Source: Clostridia bacterium
GTDB lineage: Bacteria > Bacillota > Clostridia > Lachnospirales > JAOARL01
Reading direction: 5' to 3'
Length of the DNA: 45,023 nucleotides
Assembly: GCA_025210555.1 (NCBI GenBank)
Contig: JAOARL010000008.1
Coordinates: 1-45,023 of the forward strand
A model generated the notes under the pieces. That model was not told the origin of the DNA. It searched no databases and saw nothing but the letters and a program-made list of their open reading frames with translations. Below, in pieces: positions 14,207 to 22,493 of this stretch (the stretch's first letter is position 1; every line of letters starts with the position of its first letter). The position numbers and the translations under genes were made by a program.

Positions 14207-15432
14207 TTTTGGATTTATTAAAAGAAATTTTATTTATATTTTTAGAAATATCACCTTATATGCTATTAGGTTTATTTCTTGTAGGATTATTACATATGTT
14301 TTTTTCAAAGGAATTTGTTTCAAAGCATATAGGAACTGATAACGTTTCATCTGTTATCAAATCATCAGTACTTGGAGTTCCTTTACCACTCTGTTCATGC
14401 GGAGTAATACCAACAGCTGTATATTTAGCAAAAAATGGTGCTTCAAAAGGAGCTGTTGTATCATTTTTAATATCAACACCTCAAACAGGTATAGATAGTA
14501 TTATTGCAACATATGGTATATTAGGTCCTATTAGTGCAATTTATAGACCTATAGTTGCATTCATTAGTGGTATTACTGGTGGAATAATTGTTTTATTATT
14601 TGCAAAAGATAGTAAATTAAATATAGAAACTGAAGAGATACACTCATGCCATGGAGGTTCATGTGGATCTCATAAAGAAGAAGAAAAAAAGAGTTTTTTC
14701 AATTATGCATTTGTAGAATTTTTAGATGATATTTCATCACATTTCATTGTTGGAACTATCATAGCTGGACTAATTTCATTTTTTTTACCAGCAGAATTTT
14801 TAATTAAATACAATTTAACATCTGGAATTCATACTATGGTTCTAATGGTTCTTGTTGGTATACCAATGTATATTTGTGCTACATCATCACTTCCAATTGC
14901 AGCAGCATTAATAGCAAAAGGAATTTCACCTGGAACTGCTTTTGTATTTTTAGCGGCTGGACCAGTTACAAACATTGCATCAATTGCAGTACTATCAAAA
15001 GTACTTCCAAAAAAGATTTTAACTATATTTATTAGTGTATCTTCGATATTAGCAATTCTCTTTGGTTTGCTTCTTGATTTTATACTAATTAGATTCAATA
15101 TTGTTATCAACCCTTTCATACACATGCATAATCATTCTGATAACTATTTAAGCCTTATTTCAGGAATTGTTTTTGGATTATTATTAGTATCTTCTATGTA
15201 TAGAAAATACTTCAAAAAAGATCATATAGAGTCAGATGTTTCAATAGAAGTTGAAGGTATGACATGTAATCACTGTGCAAACAACGTTAAGAGTTCACTT
15301 GAAAAACTTAAAGGTGTCAACAGTGTTAATGTTAATCTAGCTTCTGGTATGGTTCATATAAAAGGAGTTAAACTTGATACTGAATTACTAGCAAAGTCAA
15401 TTAATAATTTAGGATACAAAGCAAAAAACTAA
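14203..15432 (+). CDS. SO_0444-type metal efflux permease with C-terminal HMA domain
   Basis: A 409-residue protein. Residues 1-330 hold two blocks of four to five transmembrane helices separated by a cytoplasmic or external loop, the plan of the permease family once called DUF318, to which ArsP and SO_0444 Cu/Zn exporters belong. Cys64 and Cys66 in PLPLCSCGVIPT are the conserved membrane metal-thiol motif. The central loop carries a His/Cys cluster (HSCHGGSCGSH, residues 147-157). Residues 347-409 are a complete heavy-metal-associated domain with GMTCNHC (Cys355, Cys358). The gene overlaps the CadC-like sensor gene. Function is metal export; which metal (Cu, Zn, Cd or As) is not fixed by sequence. 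Confidence 0.9.
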   Translation: MILDLLKEILFIFLEISPYMLLGLFLVGLLHMFFSKEFVSKHIGTDNVSSVIKSSVLGVPLPLCSCGVIPTAVYLAKNGASKGAVVSFLISTPQTGIDSIIATYGILGPISAIYRPIVAFISGITGGIIVLLFAKDSKLNIETEEIHSCHGGSCGSHKEEEKKSFFNYAFVEFLDDISSHFIVGTIIAGLISFFLPAEFLIKYNLTSGIHTMVLMVLVGIPMYICATSSLPIAAALIAKGISPGTAFVFLAAGPVTNIASIAVLSKVLPKKILTIFISVSSILAILFGLLLDFILIRFNIVINPFIHMHNHSDNYLSLISGIVFGLLLVSSMYRKYFKKDHIESDVSIEVEGMTCNHCANNVKSSLEKLKGVNSVNVNLASGMVHIKGVKLDTELLAKSINNLGYKAKN

Positions 15433-15452
15433 GCTAATGCTTAGTTTTTTTA
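15426..15452 (+). terminator. Terminator of the metal-efflux operon
   Basis: Stem AAACTAAGC/GCTTAGTTT (15426-15434, 15439-15447), loop TAAT, then a T run. It overlaps the permease stop codon. Confidence 0.92.
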
Positions 15453-15457
15453 TTTAT

Positions 15458-15532
15458 AAAAAAAGCAAGGAACTAGGCCTTATCCTAATTCCTCGCTCCC
15501 TACCAAAGGGTTATACAGATTATAATACAATT
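15458..15532 (-). ncRNA. Candidate small RNA, about 75 nt
   Basis: A 13-base stem (15465-15477 with 15484-15496) is imperfect on the plus strand (A-C and C-A) but fully paired on the minus strand through two G-U pairs, and is followed there by seven T. This is a strong minus-strand terminator with no minus-strand gene before it. Upstream, at the right distance, lies a promoter on the same strand (15539-15567). The transcript between would be about 75 bases with a small hairpin CCCT/AGGG (15498-15510) and several GGA motifs. It contains no start codon with a ribosome site. No known RNA family was recognised. Confidence 0.6.
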
Positions 15533-15538
15533 ACTTTT

Positions 15539-15567
15539 ATTATATATATATTCTTACTAAATTGTAA
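15539..15567 (-). promoter_or_regulatory. Promoter of the candidate small RNA
   Basis: On the minus strand TTACAA (15562-15567), 17-base spacing, TATAAT (15539-15544). It lies back to back with the kinase promoter, the -35 boxes four bases apart. Confidence 0.65.
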
Positions 15568-15570
15568 GGA

Positions 15571-15598
15571 TTAACTTTATATGTTTTTGTGGTAAAAT
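15571..15598 (+). promoter_or_regulatory. Promoter of the two-component operon
   Basis: TTAACT (15571-15576), 16-base spacing, TAAAAT (15593-15598), giving a leader of about 16 bases with GGAGG before the kinase start. Confidence 0.55.
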
Positions 15599-15620
15599 AT
15601 AACTACTGTGGAGGTATATA

Positions 15621-17606
15621 ATGAAAAAAACAAATAGATACTTACAAATATTATTAGTTCTTATTCTTTTAATAATATTTTTAATAATTGCAAATAAAAA
15701 AATGATTTTTAAAATCCCAACTGCCGAAAAAGGTTTGTTGACAGTATCAGCTGAAGATTTTAATCGAGGATATATCCCATTAAAAGGTGATTTCAAAGTA
15801 TATGATGGTATATATAATCCAAATGAACTTAATAATATTAATACAGAAGAAAAGTATATGTGCCTTAATGAACTAAGACGTTATGATTACCCTAGTGGAC
15901 TTGTAACAGCAGTTTTAAATATAGAAATTGAAGATAACTACTTACCAAATGCTATGATTATTGAGGAAATATATACTGCTAATAGAGTTTATATTAATGA
16001 AGAATTAATTAGTAGTGCTGGAAGTATTGGATCTACAATTTCTGATACAATTAAGGAAAAGCGCAGTAATTTTATTCCTTTAAATTTAGATAGTAATAAA
16101 CTTGAAGTAGTTATTCATATAGCTAATTTTGATGAAATTAGTGGCCAATTTGAACGAAATATTTTCATTGGGGATTATGATTCACTTAATACATTTCATA
16201 TAAATAGACTTGTCTTTAAGATGCTAAGTGTTACTTTTTACTTAACTCTATCACTAATATTAATATCTATGTATTTAATAAATAGAAAATATACTTACTT
16301 GCTTACTCTAGCTTTAGCTGGATTAATGAATTTTTACTACATAGTTACACATGTTGAACCTATTATATTATTTAATATAAAAAATACTGTTTATCACTTA
16401 AATAGCATTTTAAGTACCTCACCCGCTATTTTTTCACAGTTCTTTAGTGCTTTAACAGTGTTAGTACTATATAAAAATAATTTTGTATATAACAACTTAA
16501 ATAAATTTATTAAATATAATGTATCATTTTTCTTATTTGTAATGACAATTACTGTTATATTTGATGAAGCTGCTAATCCTTTATATATTTTAACTGTTAT
16601 TTATTCCTTGTGCTTAATAGTTTACTCAGGATCTATAACACTTAAAAACTATATTAGAACTAGCAAAAAAAGTTCATTAATTTTATTAATTGGAATCATG
16701 ATATATGTGCTTTCTTACTCAAACTTAATATACATAAGTGTAATGCATAACCCTTATCAAACACTTGGTCATAGTATGATTTATTTAATTCTAATTCAAG
16801 GTATATTTCATTTAATTATGGCTTACTTAATAATTTCAAATTTTGCTTATAATTTCTTATTAGCACAAACAGAAGAATCAAAACTTGAAAGCATTATAGA
16901 AGATAGAACTAATGAATTAAAAAAATCTTATAACGCCCTACTAAAGCAAGATAATATTAGAAGACAAATGATTATGGATATATCGCATGATCTTAAGTCA
17001 CCTGTAACTATAATTAAAGGTTATCTTGAGCTATTAGTTACTAATAAGATAAAAGATGAAAATAGAGAAGAATATTTAAATATAGCTTATAAAAAAACTA
17101 GTTATATGAGTGATCTAATAAGTGAACTATTTACCCTTTTCAATCTTGAAATAGATAATTCTTTTTCTCGTGAAAAAGAAAACCTTAATGACCTAATAAC
17201 AGATATATGCTCAGGAAGAACTAATGTTAAAGTAGATATTCCTAAGGATTTAGAATTATATTGTAGTGAAAAGCATTTTAGAAGACTTATTAATAATTTA
17301 ATTGAAAATAGTTTAACTCACGGGGGAAATAAATGTCTTATAAATATATCTACTATAAGAGAAAATAGTGACTTAACTCTTATTTTTTCTGATGATGGTA
17401 TAGGTATCCATCCAGAGATAATGCCTTATATATTTAATAGATTTAAGCGTGGTGATAAATCTAGACATGAAAATGAAAAACATTTTGGTTTAGGTTTATC
17501 TATATGTAAAGCCATTGTTGAAAAACATAATGGTACAATTGAATGTGAAAGTATTTTTGGTAAAGGTGCAACATTTAAAATTAACTTAAAAGGAGCAATT
17601 GAATAA
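15621..17606 (+). CDS. Sensor histidine kinase with 7TM-DISM type sensor
   Basis: A 661-residue membrane kinase. The first transmembrane segment (residues 8-25) is followed by an extracellular beta-rich domain (about 30-190) of the kind found in 7TMR-DISM receptors, then a block of about seven helices (195-415). A short coiled linker leads to the kinase core. His456 lies in the H box (MDISHDLKSPV). The N box is LINNLIENSLTHGG, G1 is FSDDGIGI, and G2 is HFGLGLSICKAIV, so the ATPase domain is intact. DISM receptors are thought to sense small extracellular ligands; the ligand is unknown. It is translationally coupled to the response regulator. Confidence 0.93.
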   Translation: MKKTNRYLQILLVLILLIIFLIIANKKMIFKIPTAEKGLLTVSAEDFNRGYIPLKGDFKVYDGIYNPNELNNINTEEKYMCLNELRRYDYPSGLVTAVLNIEIEDNYLPNAMIIEEIYTANRVYINEELISSAGSIGSTISDTIKEKRSNFIPLNLDSNKLEVVIHIANFDEISGQFERNIFIGDYDSLNTFHINRLVFKMLSVTFYLTLSLILISMYLINRKYTYLLTLALAGLMNFYYIVTHVEPIILFNIKNTVYHLNSILSTSPAIFSQFFSALTVLVLYKNNFVYNNLNKFIKYNVSFFLFVMTITVIFDEAANPLYILTVIYSLCLIVYSGSITLKNYIRTSKKSSLILLIGIMIYVLSYSNLIYISVMHNPYQTLGHSMIYLILIQGIFHLIMAYLIISNFAYNFLLAQTEESKLESIIEDRTNELKKSYNALLKQDNIRRQMIMDISHDLKSPVTIIKGYLELLVTNKIKDENREEYLNIAYKKTSYMSDLISELFTLFNLEIDNSFSREKENLNDLITDICSGRTNVKVDIPKDLELYCSEKHFRRLINNLIENSLTHGGNKCLINISTIRENSDLTLIFSDDGIGIHPEIMPYIFNRFKRGDKSRHENEKHFGLGLSICKAIVEKHNGTIECESIFGKGATFKINLKGAIE

Positions 17607-18277
17607 TGAATATCTTAATAATAGACGACGATATAAACATATCAAATATTTTATCAATATCTTTAATAGAAGCTGGCTACAATGCTCAAACATATAATGA
17701 TAGTGTTTCTGTATATAATGATCTTACGAAACTCCAATATGATTTAGTTTTACTTGATATAATGATGCCAAATATAAATGGTTATGAGCTATGTAAAAAA
17801 ATAAGAAAGAATTCGAAAGCACCAATAATATTTATATCGTGTTTAGACGATGAAAATAGTCTACTTAAGGCTCTTGAATTAGGTGGTGATGATTATATAA
17901 AAAAGCCATTTAGTTTATCTGAAGTCTTAGCTAGAGTCAATACTCATATACGACGTTATGAATATATGATTAATCAATCTTCTGAGCCTAAAATCTATGA
18001 ATCTGCTAAGTTTAAATTTAATACCAAGACTAACATAATTGAAACAGCCAATTCTAGTGATCACCTTTCTCCACTTGAGAGCTCACTACTTAAATTTTTC
18101 TTTGAGCATAAGAATTCACTTATGACATATAAGGATATTTATGAAAATATTTGGCATGATGAATACTTAGATGATAAATCTACAATAATGGCCAGAGTTA
18201 GTTACCTTAGATCAAAAATTGGTCCTGATTACATAGAATCAGTTAGAGGAAAAGGTTATATTTTCAATATAAAATAG
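17606..18277 (+). CDS. OmpR/PhoB-family response regulator
   Basis: A 223-residue regulator with a receiver domain (residues 1-115) and a winged-HTH output domain (about 130-222). Acidic Asp7-Asp9, phosphoacceptor Asp51 (LLDIMMPNINGYEL), the conserved Ser/Thr position in IFISCLD and Lys in YIKKPFSLSE are present. The output domain shows LSPLESSLLKFFFEHKNSLM, TIMARVSYLRSKIG and a C-terminal VRGKGYIFNI wing. The ATG shares one base with the kinase stop, and AAAGGAG lies in the kinase tail, so production is coupled. Targets are not apparent; the divergent small RNA and its own operon are candidates. Confidence 0.95.
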   Translation: MNILIIDDDINISNILSISLIEAGYNAQTYNDSVSVYNDLTKLQYDLVLLDIMMPNINGYELCKKIRKNSKAPIIFISCLDDENSLLKALELGGDDYIKKPFSLSEVLARVNTHIRRYEYMINQSSEPKIYESAKFKFNTKTNIIETANSSDHLSPLESSLLKFFFEHKNSLMTYKDIYENIWHDEYLDDKSTIMARVSYLRSKIGPDYIESVRGKGYIFNIK

Positions 18278-18303
18278 AGAGAATAACATATTCTCTCTAT
18301 TTC
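18274..18303 (+). terminator. Terminator of the two-component operon, possibly bidirectional
   Basis: Twelve-base perfect stem (18274-18285, 18289-18300), loop ACA, then TTTCATTT. On the minus strand it lies directly behind the 48-residue gene and is followed by ATTTTATAT, so it may serve both sides. Confidence 0.88.
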
Positions 18304-18448
18304 ATTTATTCATATTTAATTTTTTGTCTCTAATTATTTTTTTTATCTTTTCATTTACACTCTCATAGACTTCCATCTTAGCTTTTCCAGTAGTCTTATT
18401 CTCTGCTGTCATTATTTCCTCTATCAATTCATTTATCTTAGTTTTCAT
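18302..18448 (-). CDS. Very small basic protein, 48 aa
   Basis: A complete small reading frame beginning MKTKINELIEEIMTAENKTT and ending KKIIRDKKLNMNK, all helical and rich in Lys. The ATG at 18446-18448 has GGAG four bases upstream within the end of the preceding gene, and overlaps that gene by 11 bases, a classic coupled arrangement. The stop precedes the 18274-18300 hairpin. No family is recognised; it could be a partner of the 81-residue product encoded before it. Confidence 0.6.
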   Translation of the reverse strand: MKTKINELIEEIMTAENKTTGKAKMEVYESVNEKIKKIIRDKKLNMNK

Positions 18449-18683
18449 TTTTCTCCATTATTTCTTCATGTTTAAGTGTCACCTTATTTTTCATATCAAA
18501 GAAATTCTTCCAAAAACTAAAGAAAAAATTACACAGCATATCTTCATTTGTTACAAAATAATTATATAGTTCCTCTACCTTTTCATCTGACATATTTTCA
18601 ATATCCAAAGTCTTATGTCCACATATAAACTCTTTATAAGTGTTGCAAAAATTTTCTACTTTATCGTTTGGATAATTAATCAT
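18438..18683 (-). CDS. Small helical protein, 81 aa
   Basis: The start is the ATG at 18681-18683 (MINYPNDKVENFCNTYKEFI) with GAGGTG six bases upstream; a GTG three codons earlier overlaps that site. It is soluble, with one aromatic-rich stretch (MLCNFFFSFWKNFFDMK) that could bind a membrane or a partner, and four cysteines or histidines in the first half (FCNTY, CGHK). No family is recognised. Its 3' end overlaps the 48-residue gene by 11 bases, so the pair is a small two-gene unit. Confidence 0.6.
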   Translation of the reverse strand: MINYPNDKVENFCNTYKEFICGHKTLDIENMSDEKVEELYNYFVTNEDMLCNFFFSFWKNFFDMKNKVTLKHEEIMEKNEN

Positions 18684-18774
18684 AAATATCACCTCTCATA
18701 TAACTATATTATATGTTTTAAGCCTATTTTTAAATACTATATAATAAACTGTCGTTTTTTCATAATGAAAAGTT

Positions 18775-20166
18775 TTATTTAGCAAGTGAACTGTCAATTG
18801 CAGATTCACTAAACATTTCAGTTTCATAATCATTTAAAAGCAAATTGTTCGCAGCTTCTAATTCATTTAGAACTCCCTCAAAATATGTTGTAGTGTTTAT
18901 ATTTGTTTTTCTAAACTTTTCCTCACATTGCCCTTCTGCAACAAAATCATTCATAAACATTTTTAAAACACCATATGTATAATCTTCTTCTATTTTTTCA
19001 TTCTTTTGAATTACTTTTGGCGACTCTACTATTTTAAAATAAACATCTTTTACTCTTGCAATTTCACTATCAATAGTCTTGTGTAGTGGTGATTTATATG
19101 CCTCTAAAATATCTTTTGCATTTTTTTCATTAACAACTCCCACTTCACTTAATTCTTTAAATTTATATTCACTTTCAATATCATCTAGATTACTAGCCCT
19201 ATCTTCTCTATATTGCATATTATGAGATTTTATTCCCTGTATCGAAGTTTTCGAAGCTCTTATGAAATCTCTAAATATATTTAAGTATTCATCTTCTGAC
19301 ACTTCTTCTCCATTTTCCTTAAATGCTACATCTTTTAAAAATTTAATTGCTTGCATATATTTAGAGTCTCTCTCTGAGAAATCTACTATTCCATGCTCTA
19401 AAGAAACTCTTCTTCTCTCAGCTATTCTATTTATATATATGTTTGATACGAATTCAGCCATATCTTTTTCTTTAACGTTTTTCTTTAGTACCTCAATATA
19501 AACTTCATTTAATTTTTTTAAATCATAAGCTCTAGATAAATTTTCAGCTTCTGATTTACTCATTTCTTCAGCTTCTACTGTCTTTTCAGCGATTTGCTCA
19601 TCAAGCTCCTTTGCCTTTTTATCTTCTTCTGATACCATCAAGTCATCTTCTGATACTTGGCTTAAAACTCTATTTTTTTGATTATCTTTTCTATTTTTTA
19701 TTTTCATATCTTCTAAATTTAAAAGACTATTATCAATTTCTTCAAGCACATCATATTGAGATGTATCTGCTTCTATAATTCTCTTAGCGATTTTTGTTTC
19801 TTTAACTAAACCTCTAATTTCATGAATTCCCTTTTTACTTATAACATTAGCCAATCTTTCTATTTTTTTAGTTATTGTTAAAGCATCTGCTAATGGTATT
19901 TCCGATTCTTTCATTTCTTCTATCAAAGAATTTAACCTTGCTAACTCTCTATCTCTTCTTGAGTTTTGATACCTTTTATCTTCAATAATTTCTTTATAGC
20001 ATTCCAATTCTTCTGCTTTATTTTCAATTTCATCAGTTAATCTTCTTATTTCTCCACTTAAGTCTCTTCTCTTTTTCCATTGAAAAACACTTAAATTAGC
20101 TAATTCTTTTTCACACTCATTATACTTACTAAGAGCTCTATCAAGATCATTTTTTATTATATTCAT
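18775..20166 (-). CDS. Large coiled-coil protein, unknown, 463 aa
   Basis: A long, charged, almost wholly helical protein. Residues 5-90 form a coiled coil with the stretch ELANLSVFQWKKRRDLSGEI, which resembles short helical modules (L-x-x-F-x-x-K-K-x-L) seen next to zinc-ribbon or relaxase-tail domains in Firmicutes; this is a loose similarity only. Residues 160-240 are very acidic and Lys/Glu-rich. The C-terminus (VLKMFMNDFVAEGQCEEKFRK onward) is predicted globular. There is no membrane segment. The start has GGAGG upstream. It is an isolated gene, with no strong terminator after it but one upstream for ppiB on the far side. Confidence 0.7.
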   Translation of the reverse strand: MNIIKNDLDRALSKYNECEKELANLSVFQWKKRRDLSGEIRRLTDEIENKAEELECYKEIIEDKRYQNSRRDRELARLNSLIEEMKESEIPLADALTITKKIERLANVISKKGIHEIRGLVKETKIAKRIIEADTSQYDVLEEIDNSLLNLEDMKIKNRKDNQKNRVLSQVSEDDLMVSEEDKKAKELDEQIAEKTVEAEEMSKSEAENLSRAYDLKKLNEVYIEVLKKNVKEKDMAEFVSNIYINRIAERRRVSLEHGIVDFSERDSKYMQAIKFLKDVAFKENGEEVSEDEYLNIFRDFIRASKTSIQGIKSHNMQYREDRASNLDDIESEYKFKELSEVGVVNEKNAKDILEAYKSPLHKTIDSEIARVKDVYFKIVESPKVIQKNEKIEEDYTYGVLKMFMNDFVAEGQCEEKFRKTNINTTTYFEGVLNELEAANNLLLNDYETEMFSESAIDSSLAK

Positions 20167-20240
20167 AACTTTCCTCCTAATTGTATTTATCTATAATTTT
20201 ATCCTTACATTTCAGAATTGTCAAACTTTTTTGTCAAATC

Positions 20241-20269
20241 AAAAAATAAACCTAACTAATAGGTTTATT
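20241..20269 (-). terminator. Terminator of ppiB
   Basis: Ten-base perfect stem AATAAACCTA/TAGGTTTATT (20245-20254, 20260-20269), loop ACTAA, T-rich tail on the minus strand. It overlaps the ppiB stop. Confidence 0.9.
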
Positions 20270-20735
20270 CATCTATTTCTATCTTTTCGATTTTAATTTC
20301 ATATAGTGGTTTATCCATCATATCTACTCTTACTCTAGCTATATCATCTACAACATCTAACCCTTCTATAACCTTACCAAATATAGTATGTTTACCATCA
20401 AGCCATGGTGTTGTTTCAGCATGAACTATGAAAAATTGACTAGTATTAGTATCAGGTCCTCTGTTAGCCATAGAAAGCGTTCCTTTTTCATGAGTTACTT
20501 CTCCAGTAAACTCATCAATAAATTCATCTCCCCATATACTTTCTCCGCCCATTCCTGAACCAGTTGGATCTCCTGTTTGGATCATGAAATCTTCTATTAC
20601 TCTATGAAATATAATGCCATTGTAAAATCCATTTTTGCTATGAGTTACAAAGTTTTCTACTGCTAATGGAGCAATATCATCATATAACTCAATTTTTATA
20701 TCTCCAAAGTTTGTATATATAGTTCCTGTAATCAT
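20265..20735 (-). CDS. ppiB: Cyclophilin-type peptidyl-prolyl isomerase
   Basis: A 156-residue cytoplasmic cyclophilin that interconverts cis and trans prolyl bonds. The active-site signature is clear: FHRVIEDFMIQTGDPTGSGM, MANRGPDTNTSQFFI and WLDGKHTIFGKV. There is no signal peptide. The start has AGAGGTG eight bases upstream. It is monocistronic with an extended -10 promoter and its own terminator. The Trp in TPWLDGKH matches the cyclosporin-binding type. Confidence 0.96.
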   Translation of the reverse strand: MITGTIYTNFGDIKIELYDDIAPLAVENFVTHSKNGFYNGIIFHRVIEDFMIQTGDPTGSGMGGESIWGDEFIDEFTGEVTHEKGTLSMANRGPDTNTSQFFIVHAETTPWLDGKHTIFGKVIEGLDVVDDIARVRVDMMDKPLYEIKIEKIEIDE

Positions 20736-20766
20736 AAAATCACCTCTTTTTATTTTTAGCTATCAC

Positions 20767-20796
20767 ATTATAACATGGAAATCTTATTTTTTCCAA
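20767..20796 (-). promoter_or_regulatory. Promoter of ppiB
   Basis: Minus strand: TTGGAA (20791-20796), 18-base spacing, and extended TGTTATAAT (20767-20775). Confidence 0.65.
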
Positions 20797-20797
20797 T

Positions 20798-20824
20798 AAA
20801 AACACCTAGTATAATCTAGGTGTT
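20798..20824 (-). terminator. Terminator of ruvAB
   Basis: Nine-base perfect stem AACACCTAG/CTAGGTGTT (20801-20809, 20816-20824), loop TATAAT, T-rich tail. It includes the ruvB stop codon. Confidence 0.93.
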
Positions 20825-21827
20825 AATTTTCTTTTAAATATGCTCTATTAAAATGCTCATATCCATGTCTTGTAACAACTCTACCCCTTGGAGTTCTTTG
20901 TATAAATCCAAGTTGAATAAGATATGGTTCATAAACATCTTCTATTGTATATGAATCTTCATTAATGGCTGCTGCTATAGTATCTAACCCAACTGGTCCT
21001 CCATCAAATTTATCTATCATGGTTTCTATCATATTTACATCTGTCTTATCTAACCCAATAGAGTCTACTTCTAAAATATCTAATGAGCTTTTAGCTACTT
21101 GTCCTGTTATGTTACCTTCATATTTAACTTCAGCAAAATCTCTAACTCTTTTAAGCAATCTATTTGCTATTCTAGGTGTTCCTCTTGATCTCATTGCAAG
21201 CTCTAATGCACCTTCCTCATCTATTTCAACGTCAAATACATCAGATGACCTTTTTATTATCTTTTTTAGTGATTCCCTATCATACATTTCAAGCCTCTGT
21301 ATAACTCCAAATCTATCTCTTAATGGCGATGATAACATTCCTGCCCTTGTAGTAGCACCTATTAGAGTAAACTTTGGTAACTCAATCCTTATAGATTTAG
21401 CTCCTTGTCCTTTTCCTATAATAATATCAAGCGCAAAATCTTCCATAGCTGAATAAAGTAATTCTTCAACACTTCTATTTATCCTATGAATTTCATCAAT
21501 GAATAATATATCACCTTCATTAAGTCCATTTAAAATAGCTGCCATATCTCCTGGTCTTTCAATAGCTGGACCTGTAGTCACTTTGATGTTAACTTCCATT
21601 TCATGCGCAATAATTGTTGATAGAGTAGTTTTACCAAGTCCTGGTGGTCCATATAAAAGAATATGATCCAATGTTTCACCTCTACTTTTAGCGGCTTCTA
21701 TAAATATTTTCATATTCTCTTTTACTTTGTCTTGTCCTATATATTCATCTAGCGAAGAAGGTCTTAATTTTTTCTCTGATCCTATATCTTCAGCTAAAAA
21801 ATCTGTTGTTATAATTCTTTCATTCAT
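20823..21827 (-). CDS. ruvB: Holliday junction helicase motor RuvB
   Basis: A 334-residue AAA+ ATPase that drives branch migration with RuvA during recombinational repair. Walker A ([11 protein letters not shown]), Walker B ([11 protein letters not shown]), sensor 1 (LIGATTRAG), an Arg finger region (RDRFG) and a C-terminal winged helix ([19 protein letters not shown]) are present. It follows ruvA by eight bases with AGGTGG before its ATG. Control by the LexA-like box upstream of ruvA extends to this gene. Confidence 0.98.
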   Translation of the reverse strand: MNERIITTDFLAEDIGSEKKLRPSSLDEYIGQDKVKENMKIFIEAAKSRGETLDHILLYGPPGLGKTTLSTIIAHEMEVNIKVTTGPAIERPGDMAAILNGLNEGDILFIDEIHRINRSVEELLYSAMEDFALDIIIGKGQGAKSIRIELPKFTLIGATTRAGMLSSPLRDRFGVIQRLEMYDRESLKKIIKRSSDVFDVEIDEEGALELAMRSRGTPRIANRLLKRVRDFAEVKYEGNITGQVAKSSLDILEVDSIGLDKTDVNMIETMIDKFDGGPVGLDTIAAAINEDSYTIEDVYEPYLIQLGFIQRTPRGRVVTRHGYEHFNRAYLKEN

Positions 21828-21835
21828 TTAACCAC

Positions 21836-22435
21836 CTATATTCTCGCTAAGTTTTTAAGTGTTACTTTAATTATTTCTTCTGCATCAAGTTCACTTACAT
21901 TGTCTATTGTAGCTATTGCTTTCGTCACTTCTGCTTTCATATAGCCTAAACTTGTAAGTGCGCAAATAGCTTCATTTACATTATTATCTGCTTCATTTAT
22001 CATAGATAAATCCTTAACACACTCAATATTTGCTTTTGCAAACTTGTCTTTTAATTCTAAAATAACTCTCTGAGCCGTTTTTTTACCTATTCCAGGTAGT
22101 TTGCTAAGTGAAGTAATGTCTTCATTTATAATTCCATATACTAAACTATCTACATCTGTAGCTGAAAGTATAGACATTGCACTCTTTGGCCCAATTCCTG
22201 AAACAGATATGAGTTTTTCAAATATCTCCATATCTCTTTTATTTATAAATCCATATAGATTCATAGAATCTTCTTTAACATTCATATAAGTATTAAACTT
22301 TATTTCCATACCAATTGGTGGTAAAGAATATACTGTATTGCTTGGCACAAATATTTTGTATCCAATACCAGAAACATCCAGCACAACATAATCTATATTT
22401 GTTTCTTCTATTATTCCTCTTACAAAACTAATCAT
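21836..22435 (-). CDS. ruvA: Holliday junction binding protein RuvA
   Basis: A 199-residue protein: an N-terminal OB fold (residues 1-62: MISFVRGIIEETNIDYVVLD), a double helix-hairpin-helix domain (LISVSGIGPKSAMSIL and LSKLPGIGKKTAQRVILELK), and a C-terminal three-helix domain that contacts RuvB (VNEAICALTSLGYMKAEV). It tetramerises on the four-way junction. The start has GGTGAT close upstream, and the promoter carries a LexA/Cheo box. It is first in the ruvAB operon. Confidence 0.98.
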   Translation of the reverse strand: MISFVRGIIEETNIDYVVLDVSGIGYKIFVPSNTVYSLPPIGMEIKFNTYMNVKEDSMNLYGFINKRDMEIFEKLISVSGIGPKSAMSILSATDVDSLVYGIINEDITSLSKLPGIGKKTAQRVILELKDKFAKANIECVKDLSMINEADNNVNEAICALTSLGYMKAEVTKAIATIDNVSELDAEEIIKVTLKNLARI

Positions 22436-22446
22436 TTTATCACCTC

Positions 22447-22458
22447 GAACATTTGTTC
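22447..22458 (-). promoter_or_regulatory. LexA/SOS operator (Cheo box)
   Basis: GAACATTTGTTC matches the Gram-positive SOS consensus GAAC-N4-GTTC exactly. It sits four bases downstream of the -10 of ruvAB, over the expected transcription start. Confidence 0.9.
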
Positions 22459-22462
22459 TTTA

Positions 22463-22491
22463 AGTATAATCCATATTCTTTCTAATTGCAA
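22463..22491 (-). promoter_or_regulatory. Promoter of ruvAB
   Basis: Minus strand: TTGCAA (22486-22491), 17-base spacing, TATACT (22463-22468). The -35 box overlaps no upstream gene. Confidence 0.85.
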
Positions 22492-22493
22492 CA

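Noticed and set aside
15458-15510. A T-box or other riboswitch leader for the kinase gene.
   Set aside because: The stem pairs properly only on the minus strand and no T-box or riboswitch core motif is present.
15557-15796. A minus-strand reading frame of 79 codons opposite the kinase start.
   Set aside because: It lies antisense to a well-supported kinase gene, has no ribosome site and crosses both promoters.
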